The translations under genes were made by a program, and so were the position numbers. DNA of 20,587 nt from JAUYIV01 sp035464675 (GTDB taxonomy: Bacteria; Actinomycetota; Acidimicrobiia; Spongiisociales; UBA11373), in assembly GCA_035464675.1 (NCBI GenBank), contig DATHSA010000002.1, positions 1 to 20,587 on the forward strand. Reading direction: 5' to 3'. Shown piece after piece: positions 20,580 through 20,587 of this stretch; positions within the stretch are counted from its first letter, which is position 1; the number at the start of each line of letters is the position of its first letter. Under the pieces are notes generated by a model. It was not told the origin of the DNA. It made no database searches and saw nothing but the letters and a program-made list of their open reading frames with translations.

Positions 20580-20587
20580 GGCGGAAT

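Noticed and set aside
20429..20587. RNase P RNA, SRP RNA or tmRNA
   Set aside because: None of the conserved core motifs of these RNAs could be found on either strand.

Overview
The window is GC-rich, densely coded bacterial DNA. The protein families point to an actinobacterium: an adenylylation-type GlnA1 beside a GlnA2 of the mycobacterial kind and a GlnR-like regulator, a mycothiol-type maleylpyruvate isomerase-fold protein, and many GTG/TTG starts. A deep lineage such as Acidimicrobiia is my guess; the sequence alone does not prove it. I see no rRNA, tRNA, CRISPR array, transposase or phage gene, so this looks like a chromosomal core/accessory mix.

Layout. 1-450: no supportable gene. 451-3671 (+): RidA-type imine deaminase, an ALDH7-family aldehyde dehydrogenase and a nucleotide-sugar 6-dehydrogenase in a tight run. 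3741-4742 (+): secreted L,D-transpeptidase, converging on a small tail-anchored protein (4751-5107, -). 5237-6940 (+): Dps, a GNAT acetyltransferase that overlaps dps, and an MDMPI-family protein. 6951-7124 (-): 57-aa DUF3096-like membrane peptide. 7265-8622 (+): an overlapping pair of unknown envelope proteins. 8666-10682 (-): a GlnR-like regulator behind glnA2; glnA1 (10835-12256, +) is divergent from glnA2. The 152-bp gap between the two glnA genes holds pentamers at 11-bp spacing that resemble a GlnR operator. 12330-12944 (-): unknown membrane-anchored protein. 13137-15469 (+): folate cluster of FolM-like reductase, FolB, and one continuous FolK-FolE fusion. 15559-16620 (+): small exported peptide and a membrane-anchored protein. 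16636-16890 (-): stand-alone Nfu N-domain protein. 16938-20428 (+): hydantoinase/oxoprolinase subunits HyuA and HyuB. 20429-20587: non-coding, with a run of hairpins.

The most notable observations are: (1) an in-frame FolK-FolE fusion; (2) several 7-bp-period tandem repeats in gene gaps, clustered around folM and between glnA2 and glnR; (3) a recurring TANNNT box 6-8 nt before start codons that lack a Shine-Dalgarno sequence, suggesting leaderless transcripts; (4) a glnA1/glnA2/GlnR nitrogen module with a candidate operator and a regulator whose phosphoacceptor Asp is replaced by Glu; (5) a hairpin-rich tail after hyuB that may be a structured RNA. No clearly new multi-gene system is evident; these are the best candidates for something undescribed.
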